Assembly (NCBI GenBank): GCA_032821775.1
Contig: JAVLRN010000001.1
Coordinates: forward strand, 248,001 to 312,000
Origin: Sanguinoderma infundibulare
Taxonomy: Eukaryota > Basidiomycota > Agaricomycetes > Polyporales > Polyporaceae
DNA: 64,000 nt
Reading direction: 5' to 3'
In this document: positions 33,541-43,595 of the stretch, one piece after another
Position numbering within the stretch: the stretch's first letter is position 1
How the letters are laid out: every line of letters starts with the position of its first letter
Notes under the pieces: model-generated
What the model saw: the letters and a program-made list of their open reading frames with translations, nothing else
Told to the model about the DNA's origin: nothing
The model's database searches: none
Program-made: the position numbers and the translations under genes

Positions 33541-34202
33541 TCAAGGCTGTGTACCCCACGCGTTGATTGCGTCCACCAGCCCCTGAGCCTGCTCGCTATG
33601 ATCGTACTTGTTCGTTTGCTTGTTCCATCCCGTATGCACGTCGATAAACCGCACGGGCTCGGATATCCCAGTTTGAACGAAACCCTGACAGTCTCTCAAG
33701 CCGACAACATTGGCACCGGTGCAGCCACGCAGAACCCTGTTGCACGAACGAACAATGCTGTTCAGCCCTACAAAAAGTACCTGAAGAGGAGATTAAGTGC
33801 GAGTACGTACCGCTTGTATTCCTCATTGCTCTTGGCATGGGGGATATTCTGCCTCGTCAGCGCCGTCCTGAACGACGCCTGCGTCTTCTGGAAATTCGTC
33901 CCGGTCATCCAGACGGTGAGGAGCACGAAGCCGTCCGTCGCAGCGGCTGCGCCCTGTTTGACCTTTCCCTCACGGAACTGAGGGCTCCCCATGGGTAGCC
34001 CGCCGTCCGTTGCGGCGCGGGTGTAGTCCGCGCGGAGGTCCGCGAGGACGTTCCGCGTGCGGTAAACTTTCCACGCGTACGACGGGTTCTCCTTCGTGCC
34101 TCCGACCGGCCAAAGCCCCAACGCCTCACGGCTGGCGATCCGGTCGGCCCATCGCAGCGTGGTCGCCTGGCCATTGTAAGTGAATACGACGTCGTCTGAC
34201 AT
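33541..34202 (-). CDS. Unknown protein, 195 aa (copy Y)
   Basis: Inverted paralogue of 8501-9148. Exons 34202-33811 and 33736-33541 join through gtacgt..caacag into an intact 195-aa protein: MSDDVVFTYNGQATTLRWAD at the start, KVKQGAAAATDGFVLLTVWM in the middle, RFIDVHTGWNKQTNKYDHSE near the end, then AWGTQP. The frame extends 8 codons further upstream but only from GTG, so I start at the ATG. It differs from copy X by a GTKENPSY-type insertion near residue 40 and by scattered substitutions, with no disabling change. No domain recognised. It lies downstream of the small gene at 35047-35458 on the same strand. Confidence 0.75.
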
Positions 34203-35046
34203 GTCGCTGGACGGGGAATCGACCACATCAGTGCTGTCCTGAGACGAGTGGAGCTAGTCGACTTACAGAGAGGACGGGTGGGGAGACTAACGATTAGTGT
34301 TCGACCACTCGACGGCACTTGTATACTGCACGGTCCTGCACGGCGCTTTTTACGAGCGCTGAGCTCCAGGTCAACCGGTCATGCGTGAAGCAACAGTAAT
34401 AAGAGTATGTAACAGAAGCTAGTATGCAAGGAAGGGAAGCTCTGGTATGTCACCTGCAGAGCTTCCCTTCCGTGCATAGTGCTTCTGTTACATACATGCA
34501 CGCTCGCATCTTCGAGTTGCAGCCCGCCGCTTGTTCATTGCCAGGGCGTCCGACTGCCATATTGGGTTCCCGTCGACGTCGATGCGGCGCCCCGCTGGAA
34601 ACTGGGGCCAGGGCACCGGAGCGTCTGGAGCTCCCATCCACGTCGACTCTCTAGCCGACCTAGACGTTTCTGGCGAGAGGGCCTATCGATCTGAAAACCG
34701 CTGGAATGGAAGGACTAGATCTGTCGGACGAGTTCGTGCCCGTCCTACTCCTAGACAAAAAGGCTGCTCCGCTGCAGTATGTAGATGATATCCTTGAAGC
34801 TTGAAGAGGCTTACATGGTGTATTCGTTGCTGCAGGCTGGAGTTCATAGCAGGATCCGCAAACGCGAGCGTAGAAGCTCGGGATTTGCTTTGAACCACAC
34901 ACCCACGAGGAGAGTACCCACTTGCTCAGGGACTACATGTATGATGCGGTGCGTCGAAGGCACGTTGTAGAGAAACGCGAGCGCAGACCGCACCAACGTG
35001 GCCCCCTCGTGCTAGGAACAGATCTGTGTAGTATCCCCCGCCGCAT
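34203..35046. repeat. Duplicated non-coding block (counterpart of 7640-8490)
   Basis: Aligns in reverse with 7640-8490. It contains one unit of the 86-bp sequence that is doubled at 8151-8322 (here about 34458-34545) and one copy of the dispersed GC-rich sequence (about 34598-34710). A short open stretch, MEGLDLSDEFVPVLLLDKKA, at about 34705-34800 on the plus strand matches the minus strand at 8131. I cannot make a full gene from it. Confidence 0.5.
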
Positions 35047-35458
35047 TCACGCGGCCAGCCCTGCCGCATCGCAAAAGCCATGAGGGACAGACATGACCAC
35101 CCATCTGCGGCCCTCGTGTTCGTACACCGGATAGATTGCGCCAGAGCAGCCCTCCTTCATAACACGATCCTGCAAGTCCATCCTAGGATACAATCAGCAT
35201 GAACGGAGGACAGCCTGAGACCACAAAAGTAGCCTCACAGGTCGTTGAACTCTTGGTGATTGAATGGTGTCACTGCTTTACGGAAGAACCGCAAGTCCTG
35301 CAAATACACTCCTCTGTCAAGATGCGAAAGAGTAGCAACGATGAGATACAACGTACAGGCATCAAGCCGTCTTTGTGTTTGACCTCTTCGAAACCGCCAT
35401 GGCGGCTGTCTCCGCGGACAGAGACAAAATCCTCATGACGGAATTCAGTAGAATCCAT
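35047..35458 (-). CDS. Small conserved protein of unknown function (copy Y, ~100 aa)
   Basis: Inverted paralogue of 7150-7582 with the same two intron positions. Exons read MDSTEFRHEDFVSVRGDSRH to DGLMP, then DLRFFRKAVTPFNHQEFNDL, then MDLQDRVMKEGCSGAIYPVY and EHEGRRWVVMSVPHGFCDAA, ending in TGA at 35047-35049. The middle exon encodes exactly the same peptide as copy X. The N-terminus is six residues shorter. Both splice sites and the reading frame are intact. Same-strand order (this gene first, the 195-aa gene second) is the same as in the other block. Family not recognised. Confidence 0.75.
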
Positions 35459-35535
35459 AAATGGCTGGGATGTTGTGGTGGTTGACTCGATGAGTGACTG
35501 CGATTCGTGGTGGCTAAGCTCGAAACGTGAGCGCC

Positions 35536-35542
35536 TTTTATA
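35536..35542 (-). promoter_or_regulatory. TATA box of the small gene (copy Y)
   Basis: TATAAAA on the minus strand, about 80 bp upstream of the ATG at 35458, with flanking bases shared with the box at 7057-7063. Confidence 0.5.
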
Positions 35543-35634
35543 CGTGGGGAGCAGAGTTGCGGGGTTTCAATCTTGTCGGAACTAAACGGAGGGTAGTCTT
35601 TCGGCGCTTGCATCACTGCTTGCTCGGTAACTTG

Positions 35635-35754
35635 ATGGGCAAACACGACAAGCCGCGAAGGCTGGCCCTTCCTCCACAACTCTCTCGTCCTCCACCGCTG
35701 TCTCTCGTGTCCTTCCCTCGTTGTACCTCGGCCCACTCTCAGCAGCATCCTCAA
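35635..35754 (+). pseudogene. Broken 5' end of the phosphatase (DUSP) gene
   Basis: The first ~120 bp match the start of the phosphatase gene (reverse of 6959-6841), including the ATG (MGKHDKPRRLALP here, MGKRDKSAKAG there). A small deletion shifts the frame within 10 codons. Similarity ends at CATCCTCAAA; the next bases belong to the F-box gene flank. The catalytic part is absent. Confidence 0.75.
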
Positions 35755-35834
35755 AGCTACCAGGGACTCACCAGAGTTCGACAACGACTGCGAACCTGAA
35801 CTGCTCTCTGAGCCACCTCACTGTCGTCCACCAC

Positions 35835-37514
35835 ATGCAGTCCTCCGTTCACACAGCTCACATACACATCCTGCCTACCGAGCTCATCCGTGAAATTTTC
35901 ACGATCGTTGTTTCTGACCTCAAGAAGCCTACCGATATGAGATGCGCCATCCAATCCAGTCGGATTGACGTATATCAGCCACTCGCCCTCACTCACACGT
36001 GCAGTAGATGGCGCGGTATTGCAGCCGATATGCCTCAACTATGGACCGCAGTGAGCAATATGGCCCTCAGCCGATCTGGAATGCCCTCGCAGACCAGCAG
36101 ATTTGTTGTCTGCCTGTTTCTCGCGCGCGCAAAACAACTTCCACTCTCAGCATTCCTCGCAAACGACATCCGTCTCGCTAACAAGCTCGCACCACACATG
36201 GACCGTATCCGCAGCCTAGAGCTGATGGGCTATCAGGACCCCTACACGCTCGATGTCCTCCAGCGACCCGCCCCAACGCTCGAGTACCTTCTACTCTCTT
36301 CGCCGCAGAAGAACCGCCCCGTCCAGTTCGCAACGCTCTTCTCAGGCAACGCACCAAACCTGCGCGCACTCGCGCTCCACAATCCACCCGCGCTGCCCAA
36401 GCAGCCCTTCGCGGTGCTGACGGACCTGTACATTGGTGCGTGGCTGAAGCCGCCCCTTAGAGACTTCCTCGCGCTGCTGGCACACGCCCCCACGCTCCAG
36501 TCCCTCGCCATCGTCCACTTAAGCCCCCTGGTACACCCCTGGATCGCTCCCGCGCAGCAACAGGGCGCAGACATCCCGCTGCTCCACCTGCGTCGCCTCG
36601 CGTTCGTCCACACGCCATTCATTGCAGGGATGCTCCTCCTCTCGCACCTCGCGATGCCATCTGATGCCGCGGTGCACATCCTCCAGGCCTACTCCGATTG
36701 CAACCTTGACCCGCTAGCGACGCCGCTACCGCGGCTCGCGCCCATCGCCGCCGCCACTATGCTGGAAATGGTCGTGTGCGGCGACACGCTGTCGTTCCAC
36801 ACGGCGGAAGATCTCTGTTCTTCGCAAGCCCCGCGCGCGCGGTGCAATGCCCAACACAACTGGCACTCATACGGGTGGTGGAAGGAGCTATGGAGGACGC
36901 TTCCGTGCGCGCACCTCACCACCCTCCGCGTCGCGCTCGTCCCGGCGGACGACACCTTCCTCCCGCCGTTCTTGGACGCGGCGATCGGCCTGACAACGCT
37001 CGAGCTTCGGCTCCATCCACGCTCGCGGGGCAGCGTTTCAGGAAACGTGCGTGGGGTCCTCGACGGCGCCCCGCCCGCCCTGCTCGGCGTGTGCGCCCTG
37101 CTGGAGCAGGAGCTGCCCGTCGTGTGCCCGTGTCTCGAATCGCTCGCGCTCATCGACGGGTCGAGCACCTCCTGCGCATGGGACGGCTTCCTCTCCGGGG
37201 AAGAGACGGCGCCGCGCGTGGCGTACGTTCCTGACCTCTTGTGTGTCGTCGCAGCGCGTGCCGCGGCGGGCCGGGCGCTCAGACGCGTTGCGATCCAAGG
37301 ACGGTGGCGGTGCGCACAAAGGGAGCGGGTCAGCGGCGCTTTTGCAATGGGCGCGATGGTCACGGATTTCGAGTTTCGGGAGATGGACGGGGACGCGCCC
37401 CTGCTGTTCGACTTCGAAGACGATAGCGGCGAGGAGGAATGGGTGAATGGGTATTGGAGGTACGAGTTGCCCAAGAGCACCCTGCCCTGGGACGCACAGA
37501 GTGATTCTGATTGA
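35835..37514 (+). CDS. F-box protein (559 aa)
   Basis: Single exon. The frame is open upstream, but I start at the ATG giving MQSSVHTAHIHILPTELIRE because the F-box begins right after. The F-box spans about residues 8-75 (ILPTELIREIFTIVVSD, then LALTHTCSRWRGIAADMPQL and W), as in fungal F-box-like proteins. The rest is irregular Leu-rich repeats (LRALALHNPPALPKQPFAVL, LTTLELRLHPRS) and an acidic C-terminus (DFEDDSGEEEWVNGYW). F-box proteins link substrates to SCF ubiquitin ligases; the substrate here is unknown. It starts 80 bp after the broken phosphatase piece. A broken C-terminal copy is at 9972-11001. It differs in sequence from the F-box group at 54-64 kb. Confidence 0.85.
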   Translation: MQSSVHTAHIHILPTELIREIFTIVVSDLKKPTDMRCAIQSSRIDVYQPLALTHTCSRWRGIAADMPQLWTAVSNMALSRSGMPSQTSRFVVCLFLARAKQLPLSAFLANDIRLANKLAPHMDRIRSLELMGYQDPYTLDVLQRPAPTLEYLLLSSPQKNRPVQFATLFSGNAPNLRALALHNPPALPKQPFAVLTDLYIGAWLKPPLRDFLALLAHAPTLQSLAIVHLSPLVHPWIAPAQQQGADIPLLHLRRLAFVHTPFIAGMLLLSHLAMPSDAAVHILQAYSDCNLDPLATPLPRLAPIAAATMLEMVVCGDTLSFHTAEDLCSSQAPRARCNAQHNWHSYGWWKELWRTLPCAHLTTLRVALVPADDTFLPPFLDAAIGLTTLELRLHPRSRGSVSGNVRGVLDGAPPALLGVCALLEQELPVVCPCLESLALIDGSSTSCAWDGFLSGEETAPRVAYVPDLLCVVAARAAAGRALRRVAIQGRWRCAQRERVSGAFAMGAMVTDFEFREMDGDAPLLFDFEDDSGEEEWVNGYWRYELPKSTLPWDAQSDSD

Positions 37515-38546
37515 CGTTTTGCGCTGGAACTGATGGCAAATATTTATGTGCTCAGATTCATGAAAGTAGGGATAGATTGTCGTAGATATACTGCACAACC
37601 AGAAGTACCTGGCGTGCAGTCGCCCGGCAGTCATCCAAGTCCTCAAGGCTGTGATGGGTCATTGCAGAATTACCAGGCGAGCGACGTGAATAACGAGTAT
37701 ATTATGAATGATCTTATGCTCTAAGTACATGAGGTATAGATGCCGAGAGATAGCGAGAGAAAAGAGATCTCTTATGCAGTGCAAGGTAACAAGATGCCGA
37801 GTTGCAAGTGCATGTTTAGTGAATGCACTGCTTTCTGCTCCCAATGCAGCCACGACGGGGTTCGCATCGATACACGGATAATGCTAGAGCAAACTACCCC
37901 ACTCCCCAAGAGTGTGGCTCCCCTGGATACATCCGATCTACACAGTAAGTGCAGACGTGGCTCAGAACCTTTAAGGAATGACGATATCCGAGGATGGCTT
38001 ATTTGAGGCGAATGGACTTCGCTAGCTTACACGCAGATCATCGGTTTGTGACCACGTGTACTAGGACATGTCAGTCTCCGTTCTCATCGAGGACATATGC
38101 CGAGGAGAACACGAAGCTGAACTGCTGGAGACCCGTGGTCCGCGTCATGGGCGACGGAGGCGACATCGAGTTTCGGGGCTTCATCGATTAAGGGCGTGCA
38201 ACAGGTGCGTTTCTCATTCCTTCTATCTCCCGAGCGTAGCGTGTGCCTGGTCTCAGACAATGGCCCAACGATGGCCTGCAGATCCTACATCAGGAAGAGG
38301 CCCTGGCTCAGAACGAGTTCGAGGAGCTAGAGCAGCGGTTATCAAAGCGTGATAGCCAGAAGGACTCGACGTGAACACCATTCGCTTCCTTCCCTCCGTT
38401 TCGCATCATTGATCTCTTTTCATCCAGCGTCCAGTATGGCTCAGTACATGTCTGTTTAGTAGTGATACTCATTTAATCCCTCTCCTCCGGGGAACACACC
38501 TCCCTCGTTCCTCTCACCCTCATGCATATGCGCGAGCCATCACCCA
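37515..38546. other. Intergenic, ~1 kb
   Basis: The first ~270 bp are the duplicated 3' flank shared with 11002-11290. After that short open stretches (for example 37740-38006 +, 88 codons) show no family feature. No gene model is supported. Confidence 0.4.
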
Positions 38547-38554
38547 GCTCGGGT
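38547..38554. repeat. Target-site duplication, left (GCTCGGGT)
   Basis: Identical to 39189-39196 and directly abutting the left terminal inverted repeat. Eight bases is the length made by hAT transposases. Confidence 0.85.
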
Positions 38555-39188
38555 TAGTGTTGTGCAGGGCCGGGCTTCAAGCCCTGAAGCCCCGAGTACC
38601 CGGCCCTCAAAGCCTGAGCCCGGCCGGGCCCGCTAGCGGGCTCTGAGGGCTTGAGGGCCCGGCTTACTGTCCTTCAAGCCCGAGCCCGGCCCCTCGAGCC
38701 CGGGCCTCCAGCAAGACCCATATCATCGTATCTGGTCCCTATAATACACCCATTATCAGTTGACCTGTCAGTATAACTTTGCAGAATGAAGGGGATAGTT
38801 ACCACTAACGACGAGGGTGAGAAACGGCGATGGCTGACGACGCGTCAGTGGACCCACATGGGCGCTACTGTTGCCAAAATAGGCAGCCACATCCGACCCT
38901 TGTCGACTGCGCATGCTTGAAGGTCGTTTCGACTTCGTTCCACTTCCATGCTCATTTCTTGTCCGCTAGGCGTGATCTCTGACAGCAGTATGCCATAATT
39001 GATGCTAAAATGTCAATATCCATGCTAACTGTTACTGCAGCCCAAAAGCCCGGGCCTGAGCCCGACCCAACCCGAGCCGGACCCGAGCCCTCCATGAGGG
39101 CCCGGCTTGAGGTGCCTGTGAGCCCGAATCTCCAAAAGCCGAGCCCAAGCCCGGGTACTTGAGCCCGGCCCGGCCCTGCACGACACTA
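38555..39188. mobile_element. Non-autonomous hAT-type transposon (MITE), 634 bp
   Basis: Ends are terminal inverted repeats of at least 21 bp with one mismatch (TAGTGTYGTGCAGGGCC then GGGC). Left is 38555-38575; right is 39168-39188. A perfect 8-bp duplication, GCTCGGGT, flanks both sides. The terminal ~150 bp on each side are packed with GAGCCCGG/CCGGGCTT-type motifs in both orientations, like hAT subterminal repeats. The inner ~320 bp (38720-39040) are AT-richer and contain no transposase or long frame. It ends about 170 bp upstream of the HEM3 start codon, so it could affect that promoter. Family assignment rests on duplication length and terminal structure, not on a transposase. Confidence 0.85.
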
Positions 39189-39196
39189 GCTCGGGT
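39189..39196. repeat. Target-site duplication, right (GCTCGGGT)
   Basis: Identical to 38547-38554; abuts the right terminal inverted repeat. Confidence 0.85.
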
Positions 39197-39359
39197 ATCT
39201 ACCCGAGTCCTCGATGGACGACTACGGCGCCGCCTGTCGGATCAATGCCCTTGACTCCGTCCCCATCGCGCGCTCGCCTGCGCTCGCACCCGCATACACA
39301 ACCCTCGCTGTAAGGCCTCAATCGTCCCTGATCCTCTGCACCTGCATCTGTGACCCACG

Positions 39360-40609
39360 ATGTCCACAACAGACAGCACACCAGCGCGGACCTTCACACT
39401 TGCCTCGCGAGCGTCTCAACTCGCGCAGGTTCAGACGAACACCGTCCGGGATGCGCTCTCTGCAAAGTACCCCTACAAAACATTCGCTACGTCCTTCATG
39501 ACCACCGGCGGGGACAAGAACCAGTCCCAAGCGCTCTATCTCATCGGAGGCAAGGCGTTGTGGACGAAGGAGCTCGAAGTCGTGCTCCAGGGCCGCGAGG
39601 TCGACATGCTCGTCCACTGCTTCAAGGACGTGCCCACTGTCCTGCCCCGCGGGGAAGACCCTGTGGACGCGCTGATCATGAGGAAGGGTGCGCCCCAGGG
39701 GTGGAGGACGTTGGCGGATCTGCCGGAGGGGAGTGTGGTGGGGACGAGCAGTGTGCGGCGGGTCGCGCAGCTAAAGAGGCAGTTTCCGGGGCTCGTTTTT
39801 AAGGATGTGGTGAGTTGTGATGCTCTCTTCTGGGTCATGCCACGGACTCATGGTCCTTTTCACCGCGTGCGATCGTAGCGGGGAAACTTGTGAGTTTTTC
39901 TCTTTGTCTAATACCACTTGCTCCCCGTATGGATCGTGCGCAAGCACAAACAAAACTAACTCCATCCTTCTCTAGGAGCACCCGCTTGACGAAGCTCGAC
40001 GCTCCAGACTCCCCCTTCGCTGCCATCATCCTTGCCAAGGCCGGCATGGTCCGCCTCGGCTTGGGCGACCGCATCACGTCCGACTTCGGGCCCCCCACCC
40101 TCCTCTACGCTGTCTCCCAGGGCGCGCTCTGGATCGAGATCCGCGCGGACGACGCTGCGGCACGCGAGCTCTGCAGGAGCATCACGCACTGGCAGACGGA
40201 GTGGCGCTGCTACACCGAGCGCGCCCTCCTGCGCGTGCTGGAGGGCGGGTGCAGCGTCCCGGTGGGGGTGCACACGAGCTTGGTGGACGAGACGCGGGAG
40301 GGAGTGGAGGAGAGGAACGCACGGTTGGCGATTACCGGGTGTGTAACGAGTCTGAATGGGGACCGGCACGTCGTGCATTCCATCGAGGCGGAGGTGAGGA
40401 GCGTGGAGGAGGCGGAGGCTGTCGGGGCGAGGCTCGCGAAGGTGCTCATCGAGACGGGGGCGAAGGAGATCCTGGACGAGATTACTGTGGATAGGGAGAA
40501 GAAGATCGAGCTCGCGAAGGCGACGGATGAGAAGGTCGATGCATTGGCGAGTCTTTCATTCTGCATTTACTGCTCCACGTCTTACCGGTTTCACGCTGTG
40601 GACCACTGA
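39360..40609 (+). CDS. HEM3: Hydroxymethylbilane synthase (porphobilinogen deaminase)
   Basis: Joins four porphobilinogens into hydroxymethylbilane, the third step of haem synthesis, in the cytosol. Exons: 39360-39809, an 11-base exon 39879-39889 (CGGGGAAACTT, encoding RGNL with the next exon), and 39976-40609, giving 364 aa. Visible family blocks: TLASRASQLAQVQTN (substrate-binding start); GGKALWTKELEVVL; DMLVHCFKDVPTVLP; GTSSVRRVAQLKRQFP; then FKDVRGNLSTRLTKLD across the tiny exon. AAIILAKAGMVRLGL and LEGGCSVPVGVHT, whose Cys holds the dipyrromethane cofactor, follow. The last ~25 residues (SFCIYCSTSYRFHAVDH) do not look like the family, so the true 3' end may be spliced differently. A hAT element lies just upstream. 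Confidence 0.92.
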
Positions 40610-41745
40610 GGAGCTCCGGAAAGGGTACAAGATTCTGTGATGTCTGTTAATTTGCGCATGGTAACATTGTCGTTTTTCCAGACTCCCTCTGCAACCCTAT
40701 TACTCCGAGTTCCGAGCGCGGGTGGACAGATACCTCAAGTCGTGGCGCAGCCGCAATCCCCCTGTATGGAATAAGGACAAGGTCTACCTCACAGCGCTCA
40801 GGTCGACCTACAAAGAAGGTCCGCCCGCCGTTTCCGGCACCGGATCATCATTGCTTTCTGGCTTTTCTTGTTCACGTCTTTCAAAGTTGTCAAGCTGTGG
40901 GTGATCTGACTGCGGCCAGTGCATTGGCTGACATGACTCATCGCGATATGATGCTGTGGAGTGGGTCCACATCGATTTCTCAAGTATAGTACCACTGTCA
41001 ATTTACTGTTGGGCCGCTGAGCTAACACAAAATTTTGGCAAACCAACGGAGATCGCAAATGGCGACCGGAAGTTCTCCGCCATTGACGACATACTTGACT
41101 GCTGGATGCGACGAACCGCGATTACAAGACCTTTCACCGTGCGTGTCAACCTTGACTGTTTCGCAGCTCGTGTTCAAGCAAATTCAAAGGGACGTTTCAG
41201 CTGTTTTGAAATCAATATGCCCTCCCGCAAAAAACAAGTCCAGACTCGATGGCAGCCGTATTCGGCAGTCGGACGCCCCAATGGACCCTCCAGCGCGGTC
41301 GGCGTGGCGCCCCGCTGGGAACTGGGGCCAGGGTACCGGAGCGTCTGGGGCTCCTATCGAGCCATCGACGTCGGCTGTGTAGCTGACATGAACGAGTTTT
41401 CTTCAGGAGGGTCAATCGTTCTGAAAACAGCTGCGGGCCTGAAGCAGTTTCCAAATTGCACATTGTTAGAAGTCTCTGCTAGGTCGTCTCCCGCACTCCA
41501 GAGTCACTAGTCATCCTTGAGTCCATGACTATAGTGGTCGCGAAACATTTCCTGTTGCACCGCCATCAGGCCTCCGATCGGACAGAAGAATCTGACAGCT
41601 GTCAACTTGGCATATCTGCCATCTGGAGAAGGTGACGAACAAAGTGTATAAATCGAGTGCTAAACCTTCACAGCCCCCGAAGGTGATGAACACGAGTATA
41701 AGTACGAGGACCAAGCACAGCGGTCCTCGATCGAATCCTCCCGCA
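40610..41745. other. Spacer with an unassigned exon-like stretch and one dispersed repeat copy
   Basis: From about 40570 to 40900 the plus strand reads FTLWTTEELRKG, then (after gtacaag..ccag) LPLQPYYSEFRARVDRYLKS, WRSRNPPVWNKDKVYLTALR. This looks like coding sequence but I find no start and no family; it may be a gene fragment. At about 41265-41450 lies a copy of the GC-rich dispersed sequence (CTGGGAACTGGGGCCAGGGT) seen at 7.9, 8.0 and 34.6 kb. Confidence 0.45.
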
Positions 41746-43595
41746 ATGTTCTACGCCGGTATTCCACCCGACATTGCCTTGTAAGTGGGTGAATCACATA
41801 TAAGTCTGCGAAATGGTTTAGAAACCTTTTCACCCCATGCCCAGTTTGCGTAATCACCAGTATTCTACCGCAACCTCTGTCGGTGAGTACTACCCACTCA
41901 GACTCGACATGTTGGCAATCAAATACTTCTTCCGAAATACCATTTCCAACCTTCTAACTTGTCAGTCCTCTTCGTATATCATTGGGCGACAGTCCTTGAT
42001 CAAGAAGTGGAGGCGTTTTGGACTCGGAAGGGCAAGGTGACTGGGGCAACCATCATGTATTTCCTGTACAGGTACATCGGACTGGCATACTACATCCTCA
42101 TTGTCATATATAACACTATACCTCTATCAGATGAGGTACGTTATTCTATTCAACCGATACGTGAAGTCTCGGCCTGACAATGCGAAATTTTCAAGGGGTG
42201 AGCAATATGTGTACGAGTCCTAGGCATAGTTACGGGTCCTGATTCTGGGTTCCCTTTAAGGTGCACAGTAATGATGTTCTCGTGGACGGCCGCATACGCC
42301 ATCATCGGTTTGATAGCTGCAGGTACGTTGGACTGTACATATACAGCCTTGACGGTCGTTTATGATGCCATTATCCGCTAGCCTTCACTTCCCTTCGAAT
42401 GTTCGCTCTGGCCCCCAATCAATGGTTGCTGTCTCTGGTCAGCTTCGCCATTTCTCTTGCACCACTTGTGATGGACATGGCAAGTTGCTCACCTTCAATC
42501 GGATCGGGCTGATTCTTACTTTGAAGAAGATTGAAAACTTCCATACCACCGCACTGGCTATACCCGGCCCAGGCTTTGGATGTATTGGGAACGGGGATGC
42601 GATAGTTGCTGTCTTACTCTCGGAACGGTAAGTTTTCTGAGTGGGCGTTGTCCTTGTAGAGAGTTAATCATTCATGTTAGCGGTGCGTTACTCAAATCTT
42701 GAATACGTCAACATCATTGACACCCAGGGATTATATGCAGCAGCCAAGTTCTCACACTGGAGATCTTGGCCTTGCTGGCAACTCTTGTGCCCGACGGTTT
42801 GCTCACTTTCCTGACCTGGGTCGCTATATCACCCGTCCGCAGAGCAACACATCAGGATCTGTCCAAGGAGTCCCTCCTAGCAGTGTTCCTCCGTAACGGT
42901 GAGGCGTGAAATTTTAGACTGCAACCATTGCCTCGGGCTCACGGCCGATATCCAGAGATCCTTTACTTCATGTGCGTCATCTCCTATTATCCCGCCTGTG
43001 AGTACATCCTAACGTCCGACGTCAAGTGTCATCATCGGAGTTCGATCGGTCGATTTTTGTTTGCAGATGCTAATCGTACGTGTAACCTCTCCCGCTAATA
43101 GACGAGAATACAGCAGTGCTAACAAATTCACTTTGAAGTTTTTGTCCCCAATCGACTTTACCTACATTCTCCCTCTCATCAAGGTGTACGGATCGTCTCT
43201 CCTCTTCAGCGCGGGCGGTCATCTCACATGACTCGGATAGCATCCCCGACATCCTTGTTTGTCAGTTCCTGCTCGAACTGCAAGCGACCGATCGCAGGAT
43301 GCGTGCAGGCGGGTCTCAGGTCTCAAGCACGAACTCGCGCATCAGCTCACTTGTCTTCGATCGGGTCATCGGGGCGATCGGCCATGCCTCTGTCACTTCG
43401 GACAGGAACGACGAGGATGAGGAGCCGGGTGGCGGAGGGTCTTTTGTTGGGAACGTGGATACATGCGGAGGGATTCCACAGGACCACACAACGGGTGAGG
43501 GTGAGGGTGGGCTGGAAGAAGGTGACGTTTCTACGCAATTACGACTCGAGCGAAACGAGCCTCTCGATGTCGTGCGGGTTGCGACAGAGGTTTGA
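41746..43595 (+). CDS. DUF6533 seven-helix-like membrane protein
   Basis: Multi-exon gene. MFYAGIPPDIAF joins to LRNHQYSTATSV and then VLFVYHWATVLDQEVEAFW, the hallmark of the basidiomycete DUF6533 domain. TGATIMYFLYRYIGLAYYIL follows as the first clear membrane segment pair. Further hydrophobic exons: MMFSWTAAYAIIGLIAAA, FTSLRMFALAPNQWLLSLVS, LTLEILALLATLVPDGLLTF, EILYFMCVISYY and SPIDFTYILPLIK. The last exon starts DILVCQFLLELQATDRRMRA and continues as an acidic, Gly-rich cytoplasmic tail to the TGA. Family members are expanded in mushroom genomes and have no established function. Splicing between 42180 and 42640 is uncertain, and one frame there contains stops, so a lightly damaged gene is possible. 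Confidence 0.7.

Noticed and set aside
34202..34226. Upstream GTG start for the 195-aa gene
   Set aside because: The paralogue begins at the equivalent of the ATG at 34202, and GTG starts are rare in fungal nuclear genes.
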